From: Progne subis subis
Taxonomy: Eukaryota; Chordata; Aves; Passeriformes; Hirundinidae
Direction: 5' to 3'
DNA length: 64,000 nt
Assembly: GCA_022316685.1 (NCBI GenBank)
Contig: JAKJHU010000155.1
Coordinates: 124,001 to 188,000 of the forward strand
Position 1 is the stretch's first letter. Every line of letters begins with the position of its first letter. Both the position numbers and the translations under genes were made by a program. This document shows, piece after piece, positions 25,421-34,553 of the stretch. Below the pieces are notes generated by a model. It ran no database searches. It was not told the DNA's origin and saw nothing but the letters and a program-made list of their open reading frames with translations.

Positions 25421-27227
25421 AGTACTTTAAACAGCAGGAAATGAGGGACAGAGAGAAGAGAAAGCCAGAGCAATACAGAGACAAACAGAGTGATACGGAA
25501 TTCAGATTAATCCCCTAAAAAATTATTCTCATTTAGATAGAAAGGCAAAGGAATTTTACAATTCAAAATCCCATTATTTCCATTAATAGACACATCAAGG
25601 TTCCTCAAGCTCAAGGGCCACAGCCAAGTGCCCCCAAGTGACATCACACATTCCACAGTAATGTGGGAGTGCCAACACTACCAAGCAGCAGAAGCAGCAT
25701 CACATACCCCCAAGGTGAAGACAAAGTGTTTTATGTATGCATTCAAGGCTGCACTTAAGGCACATGCACCTTATCCACGTAAAAAAGAAAAAGCAACTGG
25801 AAGCAAGAACATGTTTTGGAAAATACAGGTCATATAATTTCTTGCTCACACGGAAATACAGTAACAAGGCAAAAAGCAAAAATGATCCCCACAGAAGCTG
25901 AAGTCTTCACGCAAAGATGTATCAGAATTATAGAAGAGCTGGGAGACAAAGAAGATTTAGCCTCTGAACACAGAAACACAGCCAGTTCTTGACACCATTG
26001 CCCTTCTTGGCCTTAGACTGAGTCTGTGGGAGAAATATAAAGGGAGGGGAAAACTTGTCCAAAACATGAGTCAGAGATTCCTCTCAGCAATTCTGCGCTG
26101 CTCAAGGTGGAGGACTAGTAATACGTACCAGGAAGAAGGAAGCAGGAATCACTCTGCAAGGACAACCCAAAACACCTCACTAAGGACATGTGAAGTGCAG
26201 CTGTGCGAGCACATGGATTAAGATGATGCTCTCCACACTCAAGCCTGACACCTCATCATCCCATCCAACAAACAGTTCACAAAAACTGGAGACAACAAAC
26301 AGCTACTAGACAGCAATCCCAGTCAGAAATCCTAACAACCAACTAAGTCTTGAGGTGCAGACAGTACTGCTTCATCTTGTAGAGGAAAGTAGGTCTCTCT
26401 TGTTTCAAGCAACCCAGTCAATGGGTCTTTCATTAGGCAACTACTATATCCTGTAATAACCTTCCAGTAAAATATTTCTAATATTAATCCTCTTCCACTG
26501 CATATCACTCTGTCATTCACTTTTGGAAACCAAAATTCTTCTGTCCTTATCTTACTAATATTTTGTTTCTATCACCTTCCTTGCTAGGATAATACAGGGT
26601 TACTAACAAAAAAACACACAAGGCAACTATTACCATGCACTGTGCCCTTTATCAGGCCCCCAGAAACTCAACAGGGGAAAGGAAAGTACCTTAGTGCTGT
26701 TTGCATTAGTAGTAAGTATTCACATGGACAGTAACTCTGCAAGACCCATGGGTTCAGCCAGCTTACTAACCATAATGGCATAAAAGATACTAGAGTTTCT
26801 TTCCAGAAGTTTCTTAAAAAAAATAATTATTCAAATGCCAAACTTCTGACAGAGGGACAGCAGCAGACTGGATCACTGCTTGCCTTCTTTAGAACTGCTT
26901 GTTACAGCTGCATAAAGCTTACAAGTGCTGCTCAGAAAATGGAAAAGTAGGAAACAACCAAACAAGAATCTACAGGGTCAGTTATGACTCAGAAAAGGGC
27001 AAAAGAAAGAAAACTGGGAAGAAGCTGTCAGCAAAGTAAACATTTGGCAGAAACTGCCCAGCAACTCGATCTGAAAATGCATGTCCAGACATTTGGATCC
27101 AAATACATTCCTCACTCCAAGTATTAGGAAAAATATAAATGCCAGTGGACAGCCCTACTCATTAAGAGCCATGCTGCCACAAATAACACACTTACTTCTG
27201 ACCATCAAAATAGAAATGGACCGATTT

Positions 27228-27251
27228 AAAAAAAAAAAAAAAAAAAAAAAA
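27228..27251 (+). repeat. Poly(A) run, 24 A
   Basis: An uninterrupted A24. The sequence before it is not a recognised retroposon and no target duplication is seen. Confidence 0.9.
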
Positions 27252-27569
27252 TTACCCAGAGAAGCTTCAATTGTGGACTCCAGAACCAGCACGCAAGCTA
27301 CACTGAAGAGCTTTGAATGCCAGGAAATGCATTACAGCAGCCCTTCAGAACACAAGAGAGGAATTTAGCAGAGAATTTCAGGTCCTGTTGCCTGCATCAC
27401 CCATAAGGCATTCAAATCTGCATGGATTTAACCCCATACCACATTCTGAAAACTGACCCAACAACAAACTTAACAGCCCAGTAATGGAGTGGCAGTAAGT
27501 GCATATTACCAGCAGGTCATTCTTAGGTCCCTTTTAAACATCCCTATTAGCAATTTGAAAGAGGATGGG

Positions 27570-27660
27570 AGTGGCAAAGGCAAAGAGGCCAGATGACATT
27601 TGCAGAGGACACCAAGCTGGGTGGAGCAGTAAACAAGGACAAATATAGAAAAACACACTG
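27570..27660 (+). mobile_element. Probable CR1 reverse-transcriptase scrap
   Basis: The plus strand reads TTTGCAGAGGACACCAAGCT GGGTGGAGC, translating to FAEDTKLGG, close to the FADDTKLGG motif of CR1 reverse transcriptase with the second catalytic-motif residue kept. The edges are unclear and the fragment is short. Confidence 0.5.
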
Positions 27661-28229
27661 GGTTTTTAAATAAAGACCAAGAACACTTCATGCAGAGAAA
27701 ACGGAGCAGCACTGAGCACTGACCATACAGACTTCACATTCGTACAACTGCATCTAGATAACAATTCTTGAACCAGTCTGTTACCACAGAACAATACTCG
27801 AAAGTGTGCAGTCAGAAAAGCTACTCGTAACCACCTACAGGTCTCTTGAAGATGAAATGCCGATTTAGTGGAGGAAAAATTGCTTTCCAGAGGCAGCCGA
27901 ACGCACAGTATTGACAGGGCCACAAGTAATCCAAACAACGCTACACGAACACTACAGAAATTTATGTGTTGTCAGGAAAAATGTGGTAGATGACAACAAA
28001 AAACGCTCCCATAGCTGGCGAATTAGCTGGGTTCGTTTCTTCACAAGACAAGACTAACTGGAAGCACACCTGAATACATTTTATGCCAAACACTACTTTC
28101 ACAAGCAAGTGTTCTGCAACACACTTGAACAACAGAAGAGATAGAACAGGCAACACTTGCTGCACATTTTATTTGGGTAAGGCTGGAAAACAGCAAGAAC
28201 AATAAAAAACATTATGTCAAAGCAAACGC

Positions 28230-28990
28230 CCCAGCAGGCAACCGGACCGAGCCCGGACCACGGGCCCCCGGACGGTGCCGTGAGGGCAGCAGGAGGGGCG
28301 GGGGCGATAGACAGGGAAGCGCCAGGCACCCAAGCTGGGACAGAAAACCCGGTTTGAGGCACGCTCAAGAGGGCGGCAGCGGGGCACGGGCTGCTCTCCG
28401 CGGGGGCTCCGGTACCCGCCTGTCTGCGGGAGGCAGCGCCGCGAGTTTCGCCCTCCCGCCGCTGCTCCCGGCCCGGGGCAGCGCGCCGGCCTCCCGGCTC
28501 CCCCCACCGTAAGGCCGCGGTTCCGGAACTCCCGTACAAAGGCCCCGGCAGCGAGTCCCGATTCCCTCCCTCCCGCGCTCCACCCGCCGCGGCCTCACAC
28601 GGGTCGGTACCGCCGCCTTCCGGGGCTCCGCCGCGGGGCCGGCCGCGCCCGTCCGGGAGCGGCGGCGCGGCCTGGGCGCGGGGCCGGCGGCGCGCGTAGG
28701 CCCGGAGCGTACCTGCAGCGGCGGGGCCGGAGCGGCGCCGGAGCGGGCCGGGCGGGCGGAGCGGCCCCGGGGTCGGTCGTCGCCGCCGCCGCGCCGAGCT
28801 CCGGCCAGGCGGGCCAGCCGAGCGCCGAGCGGGGCCCAACGGCGGCGGCGCCGAGCGCGGGACCAAGGCCCGAGCAGCCGAGGCTAGAACGCCGCCAGGC
28901 AGCGCCAGCCGAGCGACGAGGTCTTCCACCGCCGCCCGGGGACGACGGAGGGCAGGCGAGAGCAGTCGAGCCCCGAGAACTGCGAGGCAG
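28230..28990. promoter_or_regulatory. CpG island and probable AMBRA1 promoter
   Basis: This segment is strongly GC-rich with very frequent CpG, against AT-rich DNA on both sides. It covers the predicted AMBRA1 exon 1 and the start of intron 1. A 276-codon minus-strand frame here (28929-28099) is Arg/Pro/Gly/Ala-rich, as expected of GC-rich DNA, and is not called as a gene. Confidence 0.75.
28713..28960 (-). other. AMBRA1: AMBRA1 non-coding exon 1 (predicted)
   Basis: Inside a CpG island, the minus strand has a strong donor, CTGCAG|GTACGC, with the exon ending at 28713. The next good acceptor in the right place is at 18182, before the AMBRA1 start exon, which implies a first intron of about 10.5 kb. 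The transcription start is a guess near 28930-28970. No TATA box is visible. Confidence 0.55.
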
Positions 28991-28994
28991 CGGT

Positions 28995-29575
28995 CCTGCC
29001 CAGAATTAAAAAACTGCCTAATTTAATTTAGGGAGGTGCGGGAAAATACTGGAAAAATGCTCTCAAACATAATGAATGTAAACGAATACGTACAATAGAC
29101 TGTATAAAACAGGTTGGGAGTTACTTTTCTAAACTTCCAAGATAAGGGTCGCCCCGACTTAAAAGGAGAAATAGGTGTTAATGTCCTCAGAAAAGCCCAG
29201 GGCTGAAAGGACCGGCCGGGTGCTGGAGCAGCGGCTGTGGAGGTTTCCAGGTTGTCGCAGAACCCAGTTTGAACTCCTGAACTGTAGAGGAATATGTAGC
29301 TGGCGGATCGCGAAGGCTGTACCTTCCCAATACCTCAGCCAATGGGGAAAGGAAGAGGGCAAGGTGCGGTCGGTAGTTTAGGATAAAAGGAGAATGCCTC
29401 CTCCAAAATCTTGAGACACCCCGTGGTGAGACAACCCTCTCCCTTTATTCAAATAAAACAAATAAAGCTGGAGGACTCCTCTGTCTCCTTTGTGGACGCC
29501 GGCTTTCTCACAGCGTGATTTTCTGCTCGAACCAAATCACAAATCTCAATGCAATTTGCAGAAAAGATTTTTTTT
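28995..29575 (+). repeat. Diverged repeat, copy 1, interrupted by an LTR-like insert
   Basis: Segments 28995-29155 and about 29535-29570 match copy 2 at 32535-32730 in the same order. The core includes GACTGTATAAAACA, AGTTACT, CTTCCAAGATAAGGG and, after the gap, AAATCTCAATGCAATTTGCA. The roughly 375 bp in between are absent from copy 2. Confidence 0.65.
29165..29530 (+). mobile_element. Possible solitary endogenous retrovirus LTR (relic)
   Basis: This is the segment missing from copy 2 of the repeat. In plus orientation it shows a CCAAT box (about 29339), a TATA-like GATAAAAG (about 29381), tandem AATAAA signals at 29452-29466 and a downstream C/T-rich part ending near CTTTCTCACA. That is the order U3-R-U5. 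I could not find a convincing target-site duplication or fixed ends, so this is a weak call. No viral coding sequence is present. Confidence 0.3.
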
Positions 29576-29589
29576 TTTTTCAAATTGTT

Positions 29590-29890
29590 TTCAGCCTGGA
29601 AAAAGAGAAGGCTCCTGGATGACCTAACTGCTTCCTTCTGGTACTTGAAGGGAACTTAGGGGAAAGATGGGACAAGACTATTTACAAGAGCGTGTAGTGA
29701 CAGGACAAAGGGGAGGTGCTTTAAATTGAAAGAGAGTAGGTTTCGATTAGATATTAGAAAAAATTCTTAACTGTGAGGGTGGTGAGGCACAGGACCAGGT
29801 TGTCCAGAGAAGCTGTGAATGCCCCATACCTAAAGTGTTCAAGGCCAGGTTGGATGGAGGGAGGCTCTAAGCAACTTGGCCCTGTGAGGG
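29590..29890 (+). mobile_element. CR1 LINE fragment, sense orientation
   Basis: It follows the CR1 3'-region text: CTGGAAAAAGAGAAGGCTCC, TAGTGACAGGACAAAGGGG, GATTAGATATTAGAAAAAAT, GAGGGTGGTGAGGCAC, TCCAGAGAAGCTGTGAATGC and GTTCAAGGCCAGGTTGGATG. The very 3' end is missing. It lies between AMBRA1 and HARBI1. Confidence 0.9.
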
Positions 29891-30432
29891 AAAAGGAAAG
29901 TCTTTTCTAAGGGAAAAGTAAAAAGTCTGAGTGAATTGTTTTGAAGGAAGCTGCTTAAGAATATGTGGTGGAAACTGCTCCCTACATTTCCTGAGTGAAG
30001 AGAAGGGTACTGACGTCTGACTCAGGCAAGAATAATGTTCAGTGGTATTGTCTGGTATGGCCTGATGCAGTTTTTGCCCAAACTGACAAGCAGTGAGATC
30101 AGTTTAGAAATTTAACTCTACCACAGGTGACAGTGGCTGAAAGAAGCAGCAAATGTGTTCCAGGAAGTGTCTTCACTCTGAGTTTGCTCTGGCCTCAGCA
30201 CACGCTGGCAAGAGCTATTCCTAGTGTAAATTGAGAAACTCCAGCTTGTCATTAAGTGACAATGTTTGTACCTACACATGTCCAAGTCTCACTTGACCTT
30301 ACCACCACCCACACAGCTCATTCAGTGTCTGATGGTGTTTTGGTCTAGTGAACAGTATTTTTAGCACAGACCGTCAGATGCGATTATGAGCCATCAGGCA
30401 CCACACAGGGCAGCAACTCTCACCTTAGAGGG

Positions 30433-31893
30433 TTTATTTTAGAAAACAGTGCTTGTCTGCTTTTTCCTAGGTAAAAAGAGCAGGAGTTTTGCTGCAGTGA
30501 CCAATACTAGTTCTTGTATAAAGAAAACTGAATTACATCTGAGATCTTTGTACATAACATTTTACAGCTCCCACTGAGGCTTCTGAAAACGTCTTGTTCA
30601 CATGTCATCAAGCATGCTTGGTTTTCTGAGAGACAGTAAGTGCTTCCAGCCACTGCAAACCTGGCAGAGTGTATCTAACCCTGCATCTCCACCCTGCACG
30701 ACGAAACGTGCCCCATATGCCTGTATTCATCACATCTGGGGCATGATCCAGGCCCCCTTCCTCTAAAAGGACAGACCCACAATGTCAGGCAGTTGCGCTG
30801 CTACTTTAAGTATTTACAGTTTTGCAGTTTTCTGCATTCCCTACCACTTTTGTTACATTTACTGCCCAGTAAATAAAATCTAAGAAACAAAATTTTCTTA
30901 GACTGCTGTCATGAGATCCTTGGAAACACTTGTGCCTTTTAGAAAGAGAACACTTCCAGGAAACTGCCCAGCCTTGTGCCAGCAACAACTGCGTACATCA
31001 GTCATCCTGTTCCACTGAAGAGGTAGATTGCAAGCAGTGCTAGAGCAGCCTTTCCAAACCTCTGCTTTGATCTAAATGGAGAACTTTTGCAATCAGTTCA
31101 ATTTCTGCGATCCAGTCAGTCCTTGAAGTTTCTTTTACAGCAGCCACAAGATGACCAGTTTCCTGCTGCAGGAGAAAACCAACCTCACCTCCACTAGCCT
31201 ATTTCCTGACCTGACACAGTCACCAGAACTTAACATCTTCTCCACCCTGTTTGGGAAAGAAGAAATGTTCAACCCTTCTAGATATGTGCAAGTACTAGTG
31301 TGTACCCAGCAAAATGCCAGACCCCTCCCAGAACACAGCTGCCAGCTTTCAGAGAAATCACTGGGGTGTGTGAGATGTGCAAACGGCAAAAATGGTGTTG
31401 AGCAAGAATTTATACTTGCAAACAAAAATGTAAATATTTGCTTTGCTGCTCATGAATTCATAGTAAAGAGGAGCTCATGTGGAAATTGAATTTGTGCAAA
31501 ATACTGCTTAAAAAATGAATCATAAGTGTTTTGAGTTACACAGTGGAATAGAATCGTTGCTTTGTAAAACAGTGCAAGGTTTTCCACAGATTTTCCATGA
31601 CTGTAAAAGACAATTTCCCTAATTTTCCCACTGTTGTCACATTAGTCACTGTCCTCTAAGTCAAGTGAAAGGGGCGTCTCTAAGCACGACAATAGCAAAG
31701 ATGTACCAATTAAATTGAATCTGTGGAGAGACTGAGAGAAGTTCAGAAATTTGCCTGAAAAGAAGAGAGTAAATTTCTTCTCGTCTCACATCTCCTTAAG
31801 TCTCTCTCTATAGGCTTAAAGAAGAGGAGGGGGCATATTTGCCCCAAATAACTTCCCAGATGAACTGTTAGAAGCCTTCCCTCTGTCACAACT
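30433..31893 (-). other. HARBI1: Possible HARBI1 3' UTR
   Basis: Downstream of the HARBI1 stop, the first canonical AATAAA I found on the minus strand is at 30438-30433 (CTAAAATAAACCC), which would give a UTR of about 1.45 kb. A non-canonical signal nearer the stop is equally possible. The ORFs here are short and unrecognised. Confidence 0.35.
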
Positions 31894-32270
31894 TCAGCTA
31901 AAATGAGTAAGTAGAAGTTCCTGACGAACACGACAGGCTTCCGAGTCCACTGATTCCATTTGCTCGTATTCCTCTTCCGACTGCTCCATGTGTCCTGCGG
32001 CCGGCGCACACCACACGTCCAGTCCGTGTTGCAGGGAGATGTTATGAAGCACGCAGCAGGCCAGGATGATGTGGCTGGACTTCTCTGGAGAATACTGCAG
32101 GGTGCCCTTGGAGCCGTCGAGGCAGCGGAACCGCGACCGGATGGTCCTGAAGGTGCGCTCAATGACGTTGTGAGTGGCGGAATGGGCCATGTTGTAGCGG
32201 TACTCCGCAGGCGTCTCGGGGATGTGCAGAGGGGTCATCAACCACGTCCGGAGCAAGAAGGAGCTGTCAC
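31894..32270 (-). CDS. HARBI1: HARBI1 coding exon 2 (residues 224-348)
   Basis: 377 nt starting GT GAC AGC TCC after acceptor CTAACAG and ending at the stop. It holds E261 and the conserved [20 protein letters not shown] segment. Confidence 0.97.
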
Positions 32271-33500
32271 CTGTTAGCAGTGGAAAGGAGCACGACAGGT
32301 TACACACCTACAGTCAGCCACAGATTTCAGCCTGGTTTTCTGTTACAGCAGATACAGAACAAGTTCTTCCTCTGGCTAAAGGAAAAGGCACTGAAGAAGT
32401 AACTCTGGTTCACAAATGTGACAAAGGAAAATCCTTATACAAGAAAATCCTGGAAGATGTTCCACAGAAGAGTTTTAAGAAAATTAATCTACTGCATAAA
32501 ACAGGGGAAAACAGTTGGACTAAGACAGTACCTAGAATTAAAAATAGAATAATTCAGCATGGAAAGGCATAGAATACTGAGAGAAAGCTATTAACAGAAT
32601 GAATAAGGATTAATACTTACTATAATCAGACTGTATAAAACATAGATTAGAAGTTACTGTTTTAAGCTTCCAAGATAAGGGCTGTCTACACTGAAACATA
32701 AATCTCAAAGCAATTTCCAGGAAAGCAACCGAAAATAAACTGTATCACTTGTTCCCAGAGGTTCTCACTCAGCAAGGAGACAATATCTAATAGACTTTCT
32801 ACCGAAAATAAGGATGAAAAGTTGACTCACCAAGTAGCCAGCCATCTTTATGTAGCTCAGTTTCAAACTGGCTTGTGAGGGCTGCCTGCTCTAACACCGT
32901 GCAGTCAGCCAGGCTGCCTGGCCAGTGCGTTTCAGCACTAAGGAGGACTCCTCTGGAATCACACACCATGAGGCAGTTCAGGGAATGGAGACCCTTTCGG
33001 TTCACATAGGACAGGTCCTCAGCATTTGGTGCTTTGATTGCCACGTGGGTGCAGTCCACCACCCCCAGCACTCCTGGCATTCCTGCCAGCCCATAAAAGC
33101 CCTCCTTCAGGGTCTGTACAGTAGCTTCATCTTTAGGAAAGTGAATGAACTGTGAGGCTCTTTCCACCAGTGCCTCGGTTACGTTGGCAACGCAGCGGCT
33201 CATCGAGGCTTGGCTAATGCCAATAGCATCGCCCATGCGAGTCTGGAAGGAGCCAGAGGTATAGAAACCCAACGCAGCAAGTATTTGCGTCTCCGGACTG
33301 ATGGCCCTGGACCGCTGTGTAGGGCGCGAGAGAGTGGCTCCCAGGAGATCCACCAGGTAGCAAATGAACTGTCGGGGAAAGCCGTACGTGGATACTAGAT
33401 ACTCATCCGTGACATCCTCCAGCTTGAAGCGATCCAGAGTCCTGTGTCCGCGGCCATAGAGCAAGAGGTCGCAGTCAAGAACCGCGATAGGTACGGCCAT
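31894..33500 (-). CDS. HARBI1: HARBI1, domesticated Harbinger transposase-derived nuclease
   Basis: HARBI1 derives from a PIF/Harbinger DDE transposase and was recruited as a host gene in vertebrates. It works with the Myb-like protein NAIF1, which carries it into the nucleus; its cellular job remains unclear. Two coding exons, 33500-32831 and 32270-31894, join through a split Gly codon (CTTG|GTGAGT to CTAACAG|GTGACAG) to 348 residues, against 349 in human. The start [20 protein letters not shown] is the family N-terminus and has G at -3 and +4. A helix-turn-helix-like stretch sits near 85-110. The DDE triad reads D149 (GVVDCTHV), D199 (GSLADCTV) and E261 (HNVIERTFR), all intact. The end is QELLLTHFS. 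No transposon termini flank it. Its 5' exon lies in the island shared with ATG13. Confidence 0.97.
32271..32830 (-). other. HARBI1 intron between its two coding exons
   Basis: 560 bp. It holds one copy of the repeat at about 32535-32730 (see the repeat entry). I see no other feature. Confidence 0.9.
32535..32730 (+). repeat. Diverged repeat, copy 2 (in the HARBI1 intron)
   Basis: It matches copy 1 upstream of AMBRA1: TAGAATTAAAAA, AGAATACTG, CAGACTGTATAAAACA, AGTTACTGTTTTAAGCTTCC, AAGATAAGGG, AAATCTCAAAGCAATTTCCA. The central part is about 80% identical by eye. The repeat family is unknown to me. Confidence 0.65.
32831..33500 (-). CDS. HARBI1: HARBI1 coding exon 1 (residues 1-223 and part of 224)
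   Basis: 670 nt from the initiator Met to WLLG. It holds catalytic residues D149 and D199. The donor is CTTG|GTGAGT. The exon begins upstream at 33550 (acceptor TTATGCAG) as 5' UTR. Confidence 0.97.
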
Positions 33501-33741
33501 GGCTGACAGCCAGGGGCATCCCCTGGGGCTCCTCTCTGACAGGGATTCACCTGCATAAAACAAAAGAGGATACTCAGAACAGTTATTACTGGTGAGCTTT
33601 TCAGACTCCGTTACCATTTTCTTTTTAGTCTGATCATCCAGCAAACCTTTTCACTTTTCTTTTTCTGCTCTTAAATACACGGGCAGCCAGGCGGGCTCAC
33701 CGCGGAGCCGAGAGCTCTGCCTGGCGCTGACAGGAATTTAC

Positions 33742-33990
33742 CTCCCGTGGCGGAGAGGGAGCCGGACTCGCCCCGTCACGGCCGCCGGGCCTCGGCAGAC
33801 ACGAGCCGCGGGCGGCCCGGCGGACGGTCTCGCAGCCCCGGCGGGCGCTGCTCTTGCCGGCCGCCCCGGGCCCCACGGCCCGCCCGACCCTCCCCGGAGT
33901 CGTCCGACCCCCCACTGGCCCCGCGGCTGCTCCCAGGCGGTCGCCGCCGGCCCGGCCCCACATTCGCCGCGATAGATTCGCCACATCGGG
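33742..33990 (-). other. HARBI1: HARBI1 non-coding first exon (predicted; upstream limit uncertain)
   Basis: On the minus strand, GGGAG|GTAAAT gives a donor with the exon ending at 33742. It would splice across about 190 bp to the acceptor at 33551. The transcription start cannot be fixed by eye; the upstream limit given is arbitrary within the CpG island. Confidence 0.45.
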
Positions 33991-34137
33991 GCCACAGGCG
34001 GGAGCGGCGCCGGGCGCCGTCCCGCTTTTCTCGGCCTCGGCGACCTCCTGCCCCGCCGGACTGCGGGCTCAGCGCACCGCGGGCGGGCGGGGAGCGGCGG
34101 CCGCGTGCGGAAAGTGCCGCTGCGGACACTCAGGTAC

Positions 34138-34192
34138 CTCCCTTCGTCCCTCCCTTCCTCCTTCCTTCCTTCCCCCCGCCCTCCCCCGCCCG
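34138..34192. repeat. Polypyrimidine (CCTT/CCC) tract in the shared promoter
   Basis: An almost pure C/T run with repeated CCTTCC units and C-runs. Its complement is G/A-rich, which could adopt triplex or G-quadruplex structures (inference). Confidence 0.7.
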
Positions 34193-34212
34193 CAGCGGAT
34201 GAAAACAAACAG

Positions 34213-34253
34213 CGGCGATGGCGACGGCGACGGCGATGGCGATGGCGGCGGCG
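34213..34253 (+). repeat. GGCGAY hexanucleotide tandem repeat
   Basis: About six imperfect units of GGCGAT/GGCGAC, then GGCGGC. It lies in the ATG13 leader or promoter region. Confidence 0.8.
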
Positions 34254-34553
34254 CCGCGCAGCCCGCGGCTCTGAGGGCAGCGGCAGCCCCGGCCCGGCCC
34301 CGGCCACCGGCCGCGCACCCCCGCCGGCGCTGACATTCTCGGCGAGACCTCCGGGCCGGGAACGAGGAGGAGGAGGGGCGCCGGCCGGAGCCCCGGGGCG
34401 GCTTCGGGGCTTGGAGGCGGCGGTCGCGGTCCCGGGGCCGCGGGGCTCGCCCCGTGCCCGGTCGGGGCGCCGAGGAGGCGCCGGGGCGCGGCGGCGGAGC
34501 GGGCCCCGCGCGGGATGAGCCGCCGCGCCGCCAGCACTGCCGGCCCCGCGCAG

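Larger units (their letters stand above)
18182..28712 (-). other. AMBRA1 first intron (predicted)
   Basis: 10.5 kb between the non-coding exon and the start exon. It holds a MIR-like relic near 25.2-25.4 kb, an A24 run at 27228-27251, a CR1 reverse-transcriptase scrap near 27.6 kb, a G/T-rich tract at 20880-20965 and an A/C-rich tract at 24100-24180. I recognise no coding exon. Confidence 0.7.
28995..30432. other. Spacer between the AMBRA1 promoter and the HARBI1 3' end
   Basis: It contains the interrupted repeat copy with its LTR-like insert (about 28995-29575) and a sense CR1 fragment (29590-29890). The remaining 540 bp show nothing I recognise. Confidence 0.6.
34134..34553 (+). other. ATG13: ATG13 non-coding first exon(s) (predicted)
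   Basis: Two good donors on the plus strand are possible ends of alternative first exons: CACTCAG|GTACCT (exon end 34133) and GCGCAG|GTACCG (exon end 34553). Either could splice to the acceptor at 39850. The exon starts are not determined; the interval given runs from the first donor to the second exon end. The second exon has an ATG at 34515. Confidence 0.5.

Noticed and set aside
28099..28929. 276-codon minus-strand ORF over the AMBRA1 CpG island
   Set aside because: Arg/Pro/Gly/Ala-rich composition is expected of GC-rich DNA, it runs through a strong splice donor, and it has no recognised domain. Only its first part is considered, as a possible upstream ORF.
33501..33644. N-terminal extension of HARBI1 to an in-frame ATG at 33644
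   Set aside because: A splice acceptor at 33551 and the family N-terminus [13 protein letters not shown] place the start at 33500.
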